Source: Thuidium tamariscinum (Eukaryota > Streptophyta > Bryopsida > Hypnales > Thuidiaceae). From it: a DNA stretch of 64,000 nucleotides. The position numbers and the translations under genes were made by a program. Every line of letters begins with the position of its first letter. Within the stretch, counting starts at the first letter, position 1. The notes beneath the pieces are model-generated. The model made no database searches, was not told the origin of the DNA, and saw only the letters and a program-made list of their open reading frames with translations. Shown here one piece after another: positions 48,320 through 61,841 of this stretch. The DNA lies in NCBI GenBank assembly GCA_947034885.2, contig OX344757.2:21818001-21882000 (forward strand), written 5' to 3'.

Positions 48320-51300
48320 TTAAAGTTCTTTAAGAGATTCCAGAACTGCTTCTAGAGCTAAAGCCCAATGTGCCCAGTGCGTGCCACCCTGCACAGCAAT
48401 TCGAAGTACTTCAGTTGAAGGATTTTCTACTTCTGCCTTAATCCAGTGACTAAGACTTTAGGAGTCAATATATTCTACAAAAGACGTTCCAGAGTGAGAT
48501 AGATGACTCAAAAACTCAAGACATTGCAGCACATTAAATTAGCAGGTTGACGACCAGAGCAACATACAATTAAGTGGTGACAGTCTCTATGAGTCGCACC
48601 TGACAAAAGACGACAAATGGTTCCCGCAAAGGTCCGTCACATGAAAGCTCACTGGTACTTCCATCTACGAAGGTTCCATCGGCAAAGACTACCTGCATAG
48701 TGCACAGCAGAAAACGAGTATGAGAATTCAAAAGGCAAAAGGACACGCGACCATTATTTGAAGGGTAGAACGGACCGCCTAACTAAAGCTGCCTCAGAAA
48801 GGGATCTTGCTAGGATCTATTGCACATTCTTGCACACTATAGGCAGCATTGGTCAGGGATCGATCATATGGTGCACTTCGCATAATCACCTCATCACCAT
48901 AGCCAGAAGTTGCACCCGCTACTGGGCGAATATAGGCACCTACAGGACAACGCTTCTGAACAGCAGCACAGAACGCCAACAGACGCTCACGATTTCCAAG
49001 TTGCACAGCCTGTGGTCAGATACCTCACAATCAAAGAGAGATAGTTAGATCGCATTCGACTGTTTCGGGAGACGAAGGTGATCAGAGTCGTGTCAATCAG
49101 ATTCACATGCCAATAATAAAATTCTCAGGTGGCCACTACTTTTGGAGATAAGTCGACTATTGAAAGAACAGAAGCCGTGTAAAAAATCCAAAAAGCGAGT
49201 AATTAAGCTCTAATTTCAAAGAATAAAGATTACGAGAATATCAATTTCGAGATCGATCATTCACCTGAATTATATCATGACGACGAACACGAGGAGGAGG
49301 TGACACTCTGTAACCTTCTGCTGCCATGACCTCTGCAACTAAAAGTCCGCCCTGTTTCAACCATGACTGCAGTTGTCAGTCATGAGATGACCCAGACTAC
49401 GAAGGTCAAGTCATGATTCCCAGTCATTGGATGATTATAAGATTATCTGAGGGAACAATTGCAATCAGATAGGAAGTAACTACATTTGAGTGAATCTCTG
49501 GATGTTAGGTCGTTCCATGTGTTGAGTAGGTATGACAAAGAAAGAATGACCCACATCATAAAAGACAAAAAAGGAATCTTCAGATAAAGATACGATCATG
49601 TTGGAGAAACTTTGGAGCTGAATGCAACTCGGAATCAACTTCAAGTGTACCTTAATTGACTCTCCAACCATTTGCGGCGCTAGAAACAAGCCTTGAAACA
49701 GAAGCCGCATAACGTCACCAGAGGTTGAGCCTGCTTCCATGCCAATGCCAGGCGCACTTAATCTCGCTGCAGCAGCTTCTACCCACTCACGCTTGCCAGC
49801 AACATAACCTCCACAAGGAGCTATTGTGCCTCCTGGATTCTTGATCAAACTTCCAGCCATCAAGTCTGCACCCTAGAATGTAACGGACAAATGCGGAGGT
49901 TACTGGGTCCAATAAACTACGTCAAAACGACATTACCAACACGTCAAATCATCACGTTTCAATTCTGCGAATTCAATTCACATAGAAACCTAAGCAATAA
50001 AGCACACCAACGTTTCCAAGCTAAGCTGTAATTTCGAATTCATGAACATAACGCAAGAGTAACGCAAAGCCCTTAACCTGATCAGAACGGAGAAGATAAC
50101 ATGACATGCATTAGAAAAGAATTGCTCTCTACAATGAAAGCAGAAACAACACGATATTCTAAATCACTAGTGAGGGTGGAGAAATTCAACACAAACCACA
50201 GCTGTAGGCTCAACAGTCTCAACAAACTCGCCATAGCAGTTGTCCACTACCACGACACAGTCGGGGTTTTGAGCCTGTGAAGTCAAATGTATCTTATTGG
50301 TCAGATTAAGTAGACCCTGGAAATGTGATTAGATATTTATGATGAAATGGTAAACAAAAAACATCTACAAATCTCCTGATGAGCGCACACTCTTAAATTA
50401 CTGCAGCCATCTGATAAATAAACTTAAAATAAACATCCAAACGCATATGCTAGAAGCTGCATTGGTTCTATAATAAATTTGCTGATGCAGAAGTGTCCAC
50501 TTGCCTTAATTATGATGATAGCACGTTCAATTTCAGCAACTGTTAATGTCTTCCGCCATGAATAACCACAGGAGCGTTGGATAAGTGCACATTGCGTTTC
50601 TGGTCTAATTGCCGCCTCCAGTGCATGCCAATCAAGCCCGCCATCTTCATGCAGCTGTAGAGGAAACATCAGAAATAGTAGACACGATTCGATAAAAATA
50701 AAACATAGTAGAGATCATAAACAGCGATAGGACGTGATTCGGTTACAAAGCAAACATCACGTCATTAGAATAAATTAGATGTGTCAACGCATGCTTTCAT
50801 TAGTAGGCAATGCATGCGTTCATATGGCAGCCATTTGTTTGTAACGTTGTCATACAGAGTCTAAACGAAGTTAAGACAGCTAAAAGAGATTGCAAATGCT
50901 TACTGGAAGCTCTCTATAAGATACTCCAAATTCCTTCAGAGACCCATGCCTTGGCGAGCCACGAAGACCAATCACTTCTTCTAATGTGTCGTAGGGTGCA
51001 CCTGCCACGGCTAACAACTACAGGCCCAGTCATTAGAGTAGATGACCTTCAAGCGAAATCCCACAATCAAAAAACTCCACAATTCCTAACCTCTGTTAAG
51101 TCAGAAAGTGCAATAGGGGAACACTCATGTAACAAAACTCAATTTCATAAGTTAGCTGCGTAGCTTTGAACGAACGTAGGTGAACGCAATTAATGCCCAA
51201 AATCAACATAAAAGTTTTCATCCTTACCTCACTACCGGGTCGAAGAGCTGCATAAAGAGCACATGCAATGGCGTGCGTCCCTGAGAAAAGCTGAAAACCA

Positions 51301-52807
51301 ACAACAGATCAGCAGGAAGATGAAATGAGGGACGTATCATAATAAAATCGAGATGCTACGGAGATCTGCCAAGAAAGGATCTCAAAGACTCACCAATTCC
51401 ACTTCACAAAGAATGTCAAAAACACATGCAGATGATTTATCACGACTTGACTACTTACATGAGTTCCTTGTATTTTCTAGGGATGCGGAATCTTACAATG
51501 ACCTCATCCTGCTTAAGAAAACTAAACAAAACAATTTCAATCCAGTCCAGAGTGTATTAGCGTACCTGTGAGCGTACGATGGCGGCCTCCGAGCCAACAA
51601 TATCTGCAAATGCTAGGTCAAGAGCCTCTCGCCCTCCTGCATCATTGTGACCATAGCCTGTTGTGCCTGCAAAATGCTGCAAGAGAAGGCTGTATATATC
51701 AAGATGACAAACATAGCGGACAATGAGAATCATGAAGGAAACTATCTGTGGTCACGCTGATGCAAGTATCCCTTGCTCTGGAGATTTTTGGTATCACCAG
51801 CCACTCTAATAGCTACAAGTTATTCGCAGTTCCCCCCTAGTTGCATGTAAACCATCCTTTAAACACTTTGAAGTGTAGTATGTCAACACCAGGCAAACAG
51901 CGTCAAGGGAAAAGGCTCGTACATGTGAACCAACTCGAGCATTTGCGTAAGCATCCAAAACACGGTTGATATTAGTTGCCACCAGGCCATCTATCTCCAT
52001 AAACTCAGGCAGCAGAACTTTGACAGCTTCTGCAACCTGACAACCTCTGTGTAAGTAATGTGAACCTCACGGAGGAGTACGCCCGCAACTTCACATTGCC
52101 AATCCTATGTATCCAATTCAAGGACAAAAAAATAAGTAGAATTCTATCCTCTCACTGACTGAAACAAAATACGGGTGTGATTAAAAAAATGCAGCATCAG
52201 CAAATGCAGAACATCAAGAAGAATATAAAACCACGCGTCATCTAATTCCGCGACGCACACGCGCACAGTAATGAAAACTCATCTCAAAATCTAGCACTCC
52301 ATTGCTCCACATCACAATTTCAACATTTGCTCACATTGCGCGATTACAGCTCGATCGCAGTAAGTAAAATCCGCTTCCCTCTCACAGAATTGTACAAAAT
52401 ACGATAAAAATTTACTGATGGAAAACACGCAGTATCAGCCTACTCCCTACAAAAATTAAGCGGCAATCAAGAATTGGCAGCGCCACTGAGACTACAAAAT
52501 CCCGCGCCATTTCAATCCTCCGACGTGGCTAAGAATTTCTGCCCACGCCTACATTAATGAAAAATTCGATCAAATCAAGCAATTCGTCGCAATTTCAGTA
52601 TTTGCGGCTCACAAAGCGCTATTACAGTGGTACCTGAGGGCAGAACGGGGAAGCATATGGCTTGTCAGTACGGAGATCCACAGCGGAGGCCTGGGCTCTT
52701 ACGAATCCCAGATGTCTCTGCGGCGGCTTTCGAACATCAAAGAAGATGCGTAAACGCCGTGGACGGTGTAGAAAGACAGCGCCTGGCATCGCCACCGCCA
52801 TAGCCAT
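48320..52807 (-). CDS. Methionine gamma-lyase/aluminium-resistance family PLP enzyme, plastid-targeted, 12 exons
   Basis: Members of this family (Pfam Met_gamma_lyase, YnbB type) are fold-type I PLP enzymes of the Cys/Met metabolism group; the plant role is not settled. Exons: 52634-52807, 51923-52036, 51566-51676, 51228-51290, 50904-51017, 50505-50654, 50197-50274, 49651-49872, 49265-49351, 48890-49009, 48600-48692, 48320-48388. Every join is phase 0, giving 464 residues. Intron 6 has a GC donor (AAG|GCAAGT). Exon 1 encodes a 58-residue leader rich in Arg and Ala (FLHRPRRLRIFF), which looks like a transit peptide. RVGSHHFAGTTGYGHNDAGG, FSGTHAIACALYAALRPG, VVVVDNCYGEF (PLP-binding Asp) and AGSLIKNPGGTIAP (Schiff-base Lys, about residue 279) follow. 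This resembles cyanobacterial and bacterial proteins, so an organelle-derived origin is plausible. Confidence 0.92.
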
Positions 52808-53336
52808 GCTTTCGTTGCAACAAAAGAGCTTTTCTTAAACCTCAGACATTCAAGTCCGTCCCAACATCCGGAATGAGAATTACAACTGTAGAGGCCCAAG
52901 CTCGGGCAGTTTGGGTTCAATTTTTCGACCTGCCCTAAATCCCACGGTCAGCACCCAGCACAGCCAAACCTTCCCCCAAAGGCTTTACGGTAGGAGGCTC
53001 ATAAAGCGTCCATCTAAGGACAGATACACCCTTGCAGAAGATAGTATGCAAGTTAAAATGGGGTTTGCTTGATTTCAGTGGACAGAGAAGTAAAGAGCAA
53101 TTCTAATGCAAGTAGAATCAGAATTTTCTGAGCCATAATGAATAAACTACAATTTAATGAAGTAAAATGCATAGGTGTCTATTATTGCTCATAGGTTGCA
53201 GAAATTCTCAGTTGCAACATGGCTTTTAACAGAGCAAGTAAGTCCAAGAAGTAACTGAGGTAGAAGTGCACAGTGCACATAAGGTAGAAGGCTCAGAAAT
53301 GGAGCATCTAAGGGCTGATCTGCCTTTTTCATGTAA
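52808..53336. other. Upstream region of the PLP lyase gene
   Basis: The part next to 52808 should hold the 5' UTR and promoter. No TATA box was placed with confidence and no other gene was seen. Confidence 0.4.
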
Positions 53337-54290
53337 TTAACCCCTAAAGCCCTGAGCTGCGTTTTTTGGCAACATAGAAATTTTGGGCAGCTCACTACGA
53401 ATAGAGTTTATACTTTTTTTCTTTGAAAATTTGATACAACATGTGTCTGAGGAGTAGCTTCAAGGCCCAACAATTTTTGTAACTTTTGACTACACGGTTA
53501 AAAAGTTATGGCATGATATGTTGTTTTGTTTGAAGTGAGGGCAGCCTGGGCATCTGAAAAAACTTCCTTAAAAAAACTTTTTTTTCAAAAGTGAAATTTC
53601 AAATAGATTCTTTAGTTTTATACAGGAATGGGAATCTTTGAATCATTCCATTTGGATTAATGAGTCAAAAGTTATGAGGTTTTTTAGTTTGAGGTAGTTT
53701 CGGCTAGTTATAAAATCTCTACACTACAAAAAAAGTTTGAAATTCTTTATTAAATTCAATTTTCAATATTTTTGAAAAAAAATAAAAACATTGGGTGTAT
53801 ATTGTTTAACACAACATTACAACCATTGAGATTGTCTTCTTTTAACTTTATAAAAAAATTGTTAATAATTTAGTATTTTGGCTCATTTTCTACTTCTTTC
53901 TACTTACTATTTTTTTCCTATATGTTTCACAATTCCAAATGATCTGAAAATTTTCAAGCATGTAGCCAACTTCATTTGAAAAATGAATCCAAGGAGTTAC
54001 AATCATTTTGGACATTTTTCCACACAAATATGGTCTTCTGAAGTGCAGCTGCCTGGATTTCCGCAGTGGTAAAAAACTGATTTTTGTCACTTCAAACACT
54101 AATATCTTGCAATCTACACGGCGAAAATTTCTGAAATTTTTTTCACATATTCTTAAATTTGTTCTCTAAAAGATCCTACGGTTAATTTTGTCAAAAAATG
54201 TTTTTTTTTATAAATTTGATAATTGTCTAAGAAATGACAGTTTTGAAGCGGTTTTGGTGAAAACATATAGGTTAGGGGTTTAGGGGTTAA
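53337..54290 (+). repeat. TTAACCCC-ended AT-rich element, copy 3
   Basis: This 954 bp block starts TTAACCCCTAAAGCCC and ends TTTAGGGGTTAA. It is colinear with copy 1 (76-1009), sharing long phrases such as GAATCATTCCATTTGGATTA and GAAGTGCAGCTGCC. It lies about 530 bp upstream of the PLP lyase start. Confidence 0.78.
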
Positions 54291-56148
54291 ACAAATGGAA
54301 ATATTTCTAGCCCATTTTTGAGAGGAAGAAAAATAGATGAGGAATCTAACACAAGTGATTTCATATTTTTTGGAGCATTTTTGAATTAGTTATGAATTTT
54401 CAAACAAAATGTATTGTAGGTCCCTATTTATGTTCCTAGATCCTCCATGAATGGTTCACTTCCAACTTCAAAGAAAAGATGGAAAAGCAAGGAGAATGAT
54501 TGGCTCTCACTATTCCCAATGCTTCTATCTTCATTTCATTCAATGAGTATAGAGGTCCATTTAAGAACCACATATTGTCCATTTCAATGCCTTTTATAGG
54601 TTCCATTCTTAATGCCTGCTCTATTTTAGAGCCTCCTACCTTAAAAGTCTAAATGGTATCCTCATGAAATCAAAATTGGAGTGGTCTTCCATTTCATTTG
54701 TTTAAAAAAACAATCTAGAGTAGTCCCCATATCATATGGAAATTGTGCATGTAGAAGCACATCCTCTCAACATGGAGCCGCCACTATTACAAAAATTATT
54801 ATTTTTTAGAAGGTTATTTTCACCAACAATGGAAGCAAGAACTAGTCATTGGATCACTAGTAGTCACCTTGTCAAGAGCCAAAAATCAAGCACAAGGAAC
54901 CCACATCCTCTGACCACACAGACATTGCTTCATTTAAGAACTTTTAGAAATTGTTTTTTTGCCTTCCCTAGGGACGACTGCAAATGACCAATCACTTTTT
55001 GAGCCTCCTACCATATCCTTAAGGATTAATTAGGAAAGCCCAATTTGGAGTTTTGGATTGCAACATGATGTTTTTAGTGTATTTGATATATGAAGTATAA
55101 GAATTTTAAATACTTTTCAAACCAATTTTGCACAACTTTGTACTATGAGAATTTACCAAAAATACAATTCTTATTTTTAGAAATGTGATTTATTTTTAAT
55201 AATTTTCTAAATATTCTTTTTTATTCATTGTCACATAATGGCCAAAGATGTGATTATGTAAACATCATAATGTTCCCAAAATAGAATTTTTTTAACACTT
55301 TGATAATATTGTATACTTTGTGTCCATTTCTTTATAAGAAAATGTAGGTAACATCAATTACTATATGTAGATGTTCATGTATTCAAAAATATTCCATTTT
55401 CTTTAGAACTTACAAAAAAAATAGAAACAAATTTTTTTGTAAATGGCAATTGTTGTTTGAAGTCAAGATCATTGTGGATTAATATGTACTATTTAAATTA
55501 CATTTGACATTGAGAAAATTTCAAACTATGAAATTTTTAATATAGTTATGGAAATAGCATCCCTGATAGCTTGAAACAATATTCTTCAAAATAAGGCTCC
55601 ACTTTGCATTTACTCCATATGATTGAATTTTAAGAAATTCACCCATGGTAGGCATGCTATATTGCAATTTTGCATTACCTTGTCCATAGCACTAAAGAAT
55701 AAAGAAAATTATCAAATTAAGTCATATTATTTACATCCCTAGTAGTGCATTTACCTCTACATTGATACAATACATACAAGTTATAATTGAGAGAAAGATT
55801 AAGTCCACCTTAGCAAAGCCAACTCATCTAAAGACCATAACACATTCTTGACATAATGTCCTTAGGAACAAACAATTATATAGTCTAAGAGTAATAATCA
55901 AATGTATTGTATAGTAGCTTGCAATAAAGATTGTTGTGTCCCTTTGTATCCATACAAACATACTCGTTTTCAAATACAATCTTTCACAATTTAAAGCAAT
56001 TCTTACATCATTGCATTCCTATATGGTTCCAATTATGCATTTTAATTTTCAACATAAAAAATTTAATTTAATTTAAAATTAAAGTCTATTTTTGGAGAAT
56101 TTTTATATTAAATTTCATGATGTTATATGAAAATTTATTGAGAACTAT
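54291..56148. other. AT-rich spacer with no gene seen
   Basis: Only short chance frames were seen. No recognisable protein or RNA gene. Confidence 0.4.
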
Positions 56149-56522
56149 CACTACACTAAAATTGGTAAATAGTGTTGGCAACACTAATTTGCTGAGATAA
56201 CACTAATTGTGATTAGCAAGGTTAATATTAGAAGATTATTTACCCGTTCTAACACTATTTTAACTCTATAGTAAATTACAGTTTTCTAGGAAAGGGACAG
56301 ATTTTCATGGCAGGAGGCAAAAATTACAATTTTGCAAGAAAGGGACAGATTTTTACGACAGGGGGCAAAAATTACAGTTTCGCAGAAAAGGGACAAATTT
56401 TTATGACAGCAATTAAAAGCCCCAAAACTATTTACACATAAGTTGAAAAATAGTGTTGGGGGTAAAAAACAAGGAACAACACTAATTATCACCCAACACT
56501 ATTTACCAATTTTAGTGTAGTG
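56149..56522. mobile_element. CACTA-ended MITE with 30 bp inverted ends and internal 48 bp repeats
   Basis: The left end CACTACACTAAAATTGGT followed by AAATAGTGTTGG (56149-56178) is repeated exactly inverted at 56493-56522. Between them a 48 bp unit containing AAAGGGACAGATTTT is repeated nearly three times (about 56277-56410). It has no coding content. The 3 bp flanks (TAT and AAT) do not match perfectly. Confidence 0.8.
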
Positions 56523-58277
56523 AATTTTCAAAATTCAATTGCATATACATGTTGAAATTGTCCATAAGTATAAGTGCATCTTTTCTTTTGATAAAAATTG
56601 CAAGAAAATTTCAAGATTCAGGGAATAAGGGAGGAAGTCCATAAACCAACCATCTAAGGGTTAGAACAGAATTTTGGGCAGGTCAAACATCTTGAAGTAT
56701 TTCCCAGTGAATTTTTCTTGAAAGACAGCTTGAATAGGCATCTAACTCAAGTCGTTTCATATTTTTTGGAGCTCTGTAGAGTTAGTTATAAATTTTTGAA
56801 GTCAATATGGCATAGGGCTCCAAAACCGCCCACCCTCTCAAATGTTCACTGTTTGTACATTACTGTAAAGATCAAAAAGCATCGTGTACCAAAAATATAC
56901 ATTTCAGAAGGTGAGCGGTTTTGGAGCCTGAGCGGTTTTGGAGCCTCCTCCCTTAGGAAGTCTTGTGCCCAAATTATTTGGAACAGATTTCTCTGTGTTG
57001 TAACTAGATTTTAGTACTTCACCAATTACAGTAATACAGTACAAACCTTTCGTTGAAATGCAATAAAGTATTTCAACAACAGCAGACAGATTAGAGTGAC
57101 TTTTTTTGCAATGCAACTCACTCCAAGTTCAGCGTATTATCAAGAATTCAGGTAGTACAGATCAAAAAATCACAATTCAACACAATGATCGCAGGCCTTC
57201 AGATATACACCGTGTACCATATAATTTCTTCTAGTCCGAATAGAAAAAATTCGAAGTTTTAAGCAGATTACATTTTTTGTGATACCCTAAAATACTTACA
57301 TCTAACATAAAGCAAAAGCCAAAAAAAGAGATCACCTTCAGTGGCAGATTCTGCCATCTGAGTTGCATTCACCATCTCTCCTCTACAAAATTTTCATGCA
57401 ATGACATGCAGATCTAGATTGTAGCAAATCTTACAACCTTTCATCATTCCTAGTAACTCATAGCTCTTTACAGCACTGCTTGCACTTGATGCCGGTATTT
57501 TCTTTCCGAAGTCTTGGAAATCGTCCCTTTGTAATGGCTGTGCAAATCTCAAGATTAGGTGATTTATCGGTACTCCGACTTCGTTTCAGCGCTGTACAGC
57601 CTGCACCAGGAAATTTCGAGCAGCAAATATATCACCCAAATTTTTAATAAATCTCTCGACTGTTTAATTATGAAAAAGGTAAGAAATTAGTGATATGAAG
57701 CACTCCCACACTCGTGAACAAGACCTTCCAATCACTTCCACTACCTATACTGTACAGTCTCAGTCCTTACCGTGCCGGTTTGGCTCTACATCCTTGAACT
57801 GAGAAAAAGAAAATGAAAATCGATACTGTCGGAAGAATTTGGAAACGGAATCCACACTAGTCGTTCGGCAGCTGAACAAATGATTTACGCCGAAAAACAT
57901 GGAAATCAAAGGCTTTGGGCTATTCAGAAGTCTTGAGCTCCTCTATGCTTTCTACAATGAATTGTGGTGACAGGATCTGACATTTCTTTTAGAGACTACC
58001 CGACAGGCCGACACGGGTGTTTGACGGCTGCATCTGAGAAATCAAGCTCAATGAAACCTTCGATGGCTCGCTTTCTTCTCATCCCTCCAGGGCAGTGATC
58101 ACTACCCTGCAAGGCAAAGCAAAGCACAGATACCCGTCTGAACCTTTTCAGCGCTTAAGGCTGTTTGAACAATACTCGGAACAAACAAAGCAAAAGCTGA
58201 GGAACAGTAGGACATGGAGTATACTAAGTCCTTTGCTCTCTAGTAAAACAGCGAAACACAGAAAAGTCTAAGCTGAC
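56523..58277. other. Intergenic, probably with the 3' UTR of the DRM1-type gene
   Basis: No credible frame was seen. The right part lies downstream of the minus-strand stop. A splice donor overlaps that stop (GACTG|GTAAGT), so the transcript may continue into an exon near 58100. Confidence 0.4.
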
Positions 58278-59288
58278 TTACCAGTCATAAACAGATGGCG
58301 AATTCGGCTGTGCCTTGTCAAACTTGTCCGATCCGACACGACGCATCACCTTATTCTGACCAGGGTGAAAAACACTACGCCAAACGTTGTCCTTCTCTTG
58401 AGATACTGATTAGGAGAAAGAACGATGGTTAGCGCAGTAACATGAAAGTCGGAAGACTTACGAGAAGAGACCAGCGTTCCATATTAAGCTACAATAAGTT
58501 ACTAAAGAGTATTGACTCAAATGGCGCACTTCGTAGAATCAAGGGCACTTACAAGTCGAAGGAGACGCCATGGATGGCGATGCAGGCGGAGTGGATCCGA
58601 GACTGCTAGGATTCCCTTCATAATTATCAACATTCAATAGTCCCATTCTCTGAGGTTTCTTGATGGCTACGTTCGGCGACCTGCTCTGTCGTTCCGCACC
58701 ATTGGTTTGCACTGTAGTAAAACAATTAATACAGACACGTGACATTCTTACTTCTGGCGATCCGAAGATACGTAAAACCAAGAAATGAGTCTACACACTT
58801 GAGACGGACTTTGAGTTCGCGAGCTATGGAGAATGGTACAGATGTAAGGTTCTTGATTCCATAGCTGCCTATATCTCGAAAATAACCTCACACAATCCAA
58901 GAAAAGGCAAGCTTGTCGGCCACGCGTTCGGAAAGCGAATCATCATCAACGTGTACACCGAACATTTTGTCAGGCGATCCGAAAGATACACAAAGACGTA
59001 AAGCAACTGCACTCCCTTGACAAACATTTGAGTATGTTATATGATACAGATACGTTTCTTCCATTCAATCCATAGCTGAGTAAGCTTCACAAAGAGACTC
59101 GAAAACAAGTATCCGCCACAAGTTTGCAAAATTGTAAACAGAACAGAAAATACAACAGAGAACGACCGCACCGTACCATCTAGAAAACGCGCATTCGCCG
59201 AACTTGATTTCCGCAGTTGCTTCATGCCTTTATCAGGAGGTGAGCCGCCAGCGACGTCGTCCCAGAGCTTACCCAACATCCCCGCCAT
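58278..59288 (-). CDS. DRM1: Dormancy/auxin-associated protein (DRM1/ARP family), 3 coding exons
   Basis: DRM1/ARP proteins are short, intrinsically disordered plant proteins that accumulate in dormant buds and are repressed by auxin; their biochemical role is unclear. Exons: 59177-59288, 58553-58711 and 58278-58405, with GT-AG borders and closing phases, give 132 residues. The N-terminus LGKLWDDVAGGSPPDKGMKQLRK and the C-terminus DNVWRSVFHPGQN ... SPSVYDW are the two conserved family blocks. The middle is Ser/Pro-rich (STPPASPSMASPST). The start is the first ATG, MAGMLGKLW. The stop TAA overlaps a good splice donor, so an alternative longer C-terminus is possible. Confidence 0.92.
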
Positions 59289-61787
59289 ATCCACTCACTC
59301 TATCTTACTTATGATTCCAAAATGCAACGAGAGAGCTATCGGTACTAGAAGGATCGCTAATTAAAAACTTCTGCTTGCCCGCATTCGCAGTGTTCAATGC
59401 ATCGTTTCATAAAACCAGGAAATGCCACAAACCACAAAGAAATGCGCACTGCAAAATTTTAAAACTCAACCTCTGCACTTAGATCAAACCCCAATGCCAC
59501 AAAGGCCTGACGGTCTTTGAATTCTGCAGAGTCACGTAAGTTCCATCAAAATGCTTAAGTGCTCCTCTTGCAACGTATAGACTATTGCAAACTTTCCGAC
59601 AATTTCCAACTCCCAGCTCTAAATCCTTCGCAGCAAAGACTAGAACCGTTAAGTAGATATCAAATACCACGAAAAAAAATCAAACCACTACGACTCAAGG
59701 GAGTGACGATCTGCTTCTTAAGACCAAATTACGAGCAGGCGACGAGGAGACGTGAGAGACTGGAGTTCTGTTGCTGGGGTCAGCCTAGTTATGCTTGAGG
59801 CATGCTTGAGGCATTCAACTCAGCATCTACCGCTTCCGTAGATTTCCAGTCAGCGAATATCTTCAAAACATAACCTAGGAAAACATTTACTGAACGTCGG
59901 AGGCTTCCAAATAAGCATGTACAAAAGTAGTAGATTTCATCATGAGGAATATCTTCTAAAATCACGGCAGACAAACATATCACAGAGTCGTAGGGGAGGG
60001 GAAGGGTTTTGTAAATTGGCAAGTTTCCAGTTATGGTGGATATTTCCTGTTCTTGCTAAGGTAACGACGGTAGTAGCCCCCATAACCGTCAAATTAAGCA
60101 ATTCAGCATATTTGGAGGCTCCCTTTTCTAAAAAAAATATTCTAACACTATTAGGAATTCAAAACCATGAGTTTCAATGTTTTTTTTAATTCCATAGAAT
60201 TTTTGGATAAGGCATCTATTTTTTATGAATTTTCAAAGTAGAACTCCTTAGGGCACCTTAACCCACACTCTAGTAAAGCTACATTGATTCTCACACCAAA
60301 ATCTAATGAAATCAAAGCCCACCAACCACAATTATGCATGGTGATGGTTTCAAGGTACTTTTAGGGACACTTTTAGGGAACTTTTGTGTCAAAGATTGGG
60401 TACATTGATGGTTATGAATGTTGCTACTTTACACCTTAAATGGTGCAATCTAGAGCATAACCAATATGTTGTACAAGCTAAACAACAATTTTTGGACATT
60501 GGTGAAGGACTATGAATCACAATGCAAGCCATTCTATACTTTTTGAATGTATTGTGAATTATTTAAACATTTTCAAAGATACAAGGTGTAAGGTACTAAA
60601 AGATTCATGTAGGTGTTGCCAAAATATACCACATTTAACTACTTCTCAACTTTCAAAAACCCCTAATTAACAATGGTCATCAATAAAAAAAAAAGGATCA
60701 TCAAAAAATAATGCAAAATATTGAGAGATTTATTCAAAACATCACAATTTTAATACAAAACATCCAAAGATCTACAAAAATATTTGAAAATCTTGAGATA
60801 TTATTATTTAACGATTCCCAAATATTTTATTTAGAATTCAATGAATAGTCCAAAAGTAATCAAATGTGTTGGCATAAATGCATTTGATGCACAAGAAGAA
60901 ATGACTCTAGTAATATTAAAATATGTGATAGAGAAGAAGTTAAAACAACAAAATGTGTATTTAAAACTAACCACTTGTAAGGTTACCACCTCCACAATAC
61001 TATGAAATAGAGTTGTACACTACTCTAAATGGCCCCCCATTCCACCTTATGGTTGTAGAAATGCACGCCATTTTAGATATCCTCCCCATTCATTTTCCTT
61101 TCAAAATAATGATTCATTTTGAGTAGTGGTCCATTTTAGATGTAGTTACTGTAAGTGAAGATATTTCTTGCAAATTCTTCACGTTGCCTTATATAACAAT
61201 GAACCCAAAAGCACTCCAATGTTCAATTTTTGGGCAATTATAAAGCCAAATGTTGTCCTATCAAATGGTTCAATTTGGTATTAATAGATTACATAGTTTT
61301 TTTAAATTACAAATGTACGTAGAAGTAGGTCAAGTGGTTGGCCAAGCTAAAATTCCATTAGCTCTAAAGTGATAGATTTAAAGAACACAAAAATTTCAAA
61401 CAATTGTCATATCAAGATGTCTTCATTTCAAATCTATTCCAACAAATTTTATTCAAAATGGAAATATTTTGCTTGTAATTGAATTTTCAAGGAATTTTGA
61501 AATTTTCTTTTGAAAATTATAGAAAATATTGTAGATTGCATTTGTGAATCTAACCATATGGAGGAGTCTAAAACTCAAACTTAGAACTTTCATTTGTATT
61601 TCAATTCCAAAATTTTCTTTCAAGTAATACTTAACAATGATTTATTCCATATTAACAATTTTCAAAATGACCTTAGATGTTTAGGAGTTAAGTACATGAT
61701 ATGATTTGAATTTCATCATTTATAATATAGGTAGGTCACACCAAAGTACCCATGGTGCCATAATTTGGTGTCAACCAAACTATAAGG
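59289..61787. other. Upstream region of the DRM1-type gene and AT-rich spacer
   Basis: 59289-59800 should hold promoter and 5' UTR sequence. A small direct repeat, GCTTGAGGCAT, occurs twice near 59794-59815. From about 60100 the DNA is AT-rich and no gene was seen. Confidence 0.4.

Positions 61788-61834
<47 letters not shown>
61788..61834. repeat. TA microsatellite
   Basis: About 22 TA dinucleotides, followed by TTTA units and a short GCGCGC run. It marks the change from AT-rich DNA to the GC-richer retroelement region. Confidence 0.95.
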
Positions 61835-61841
<7 letters not shown>

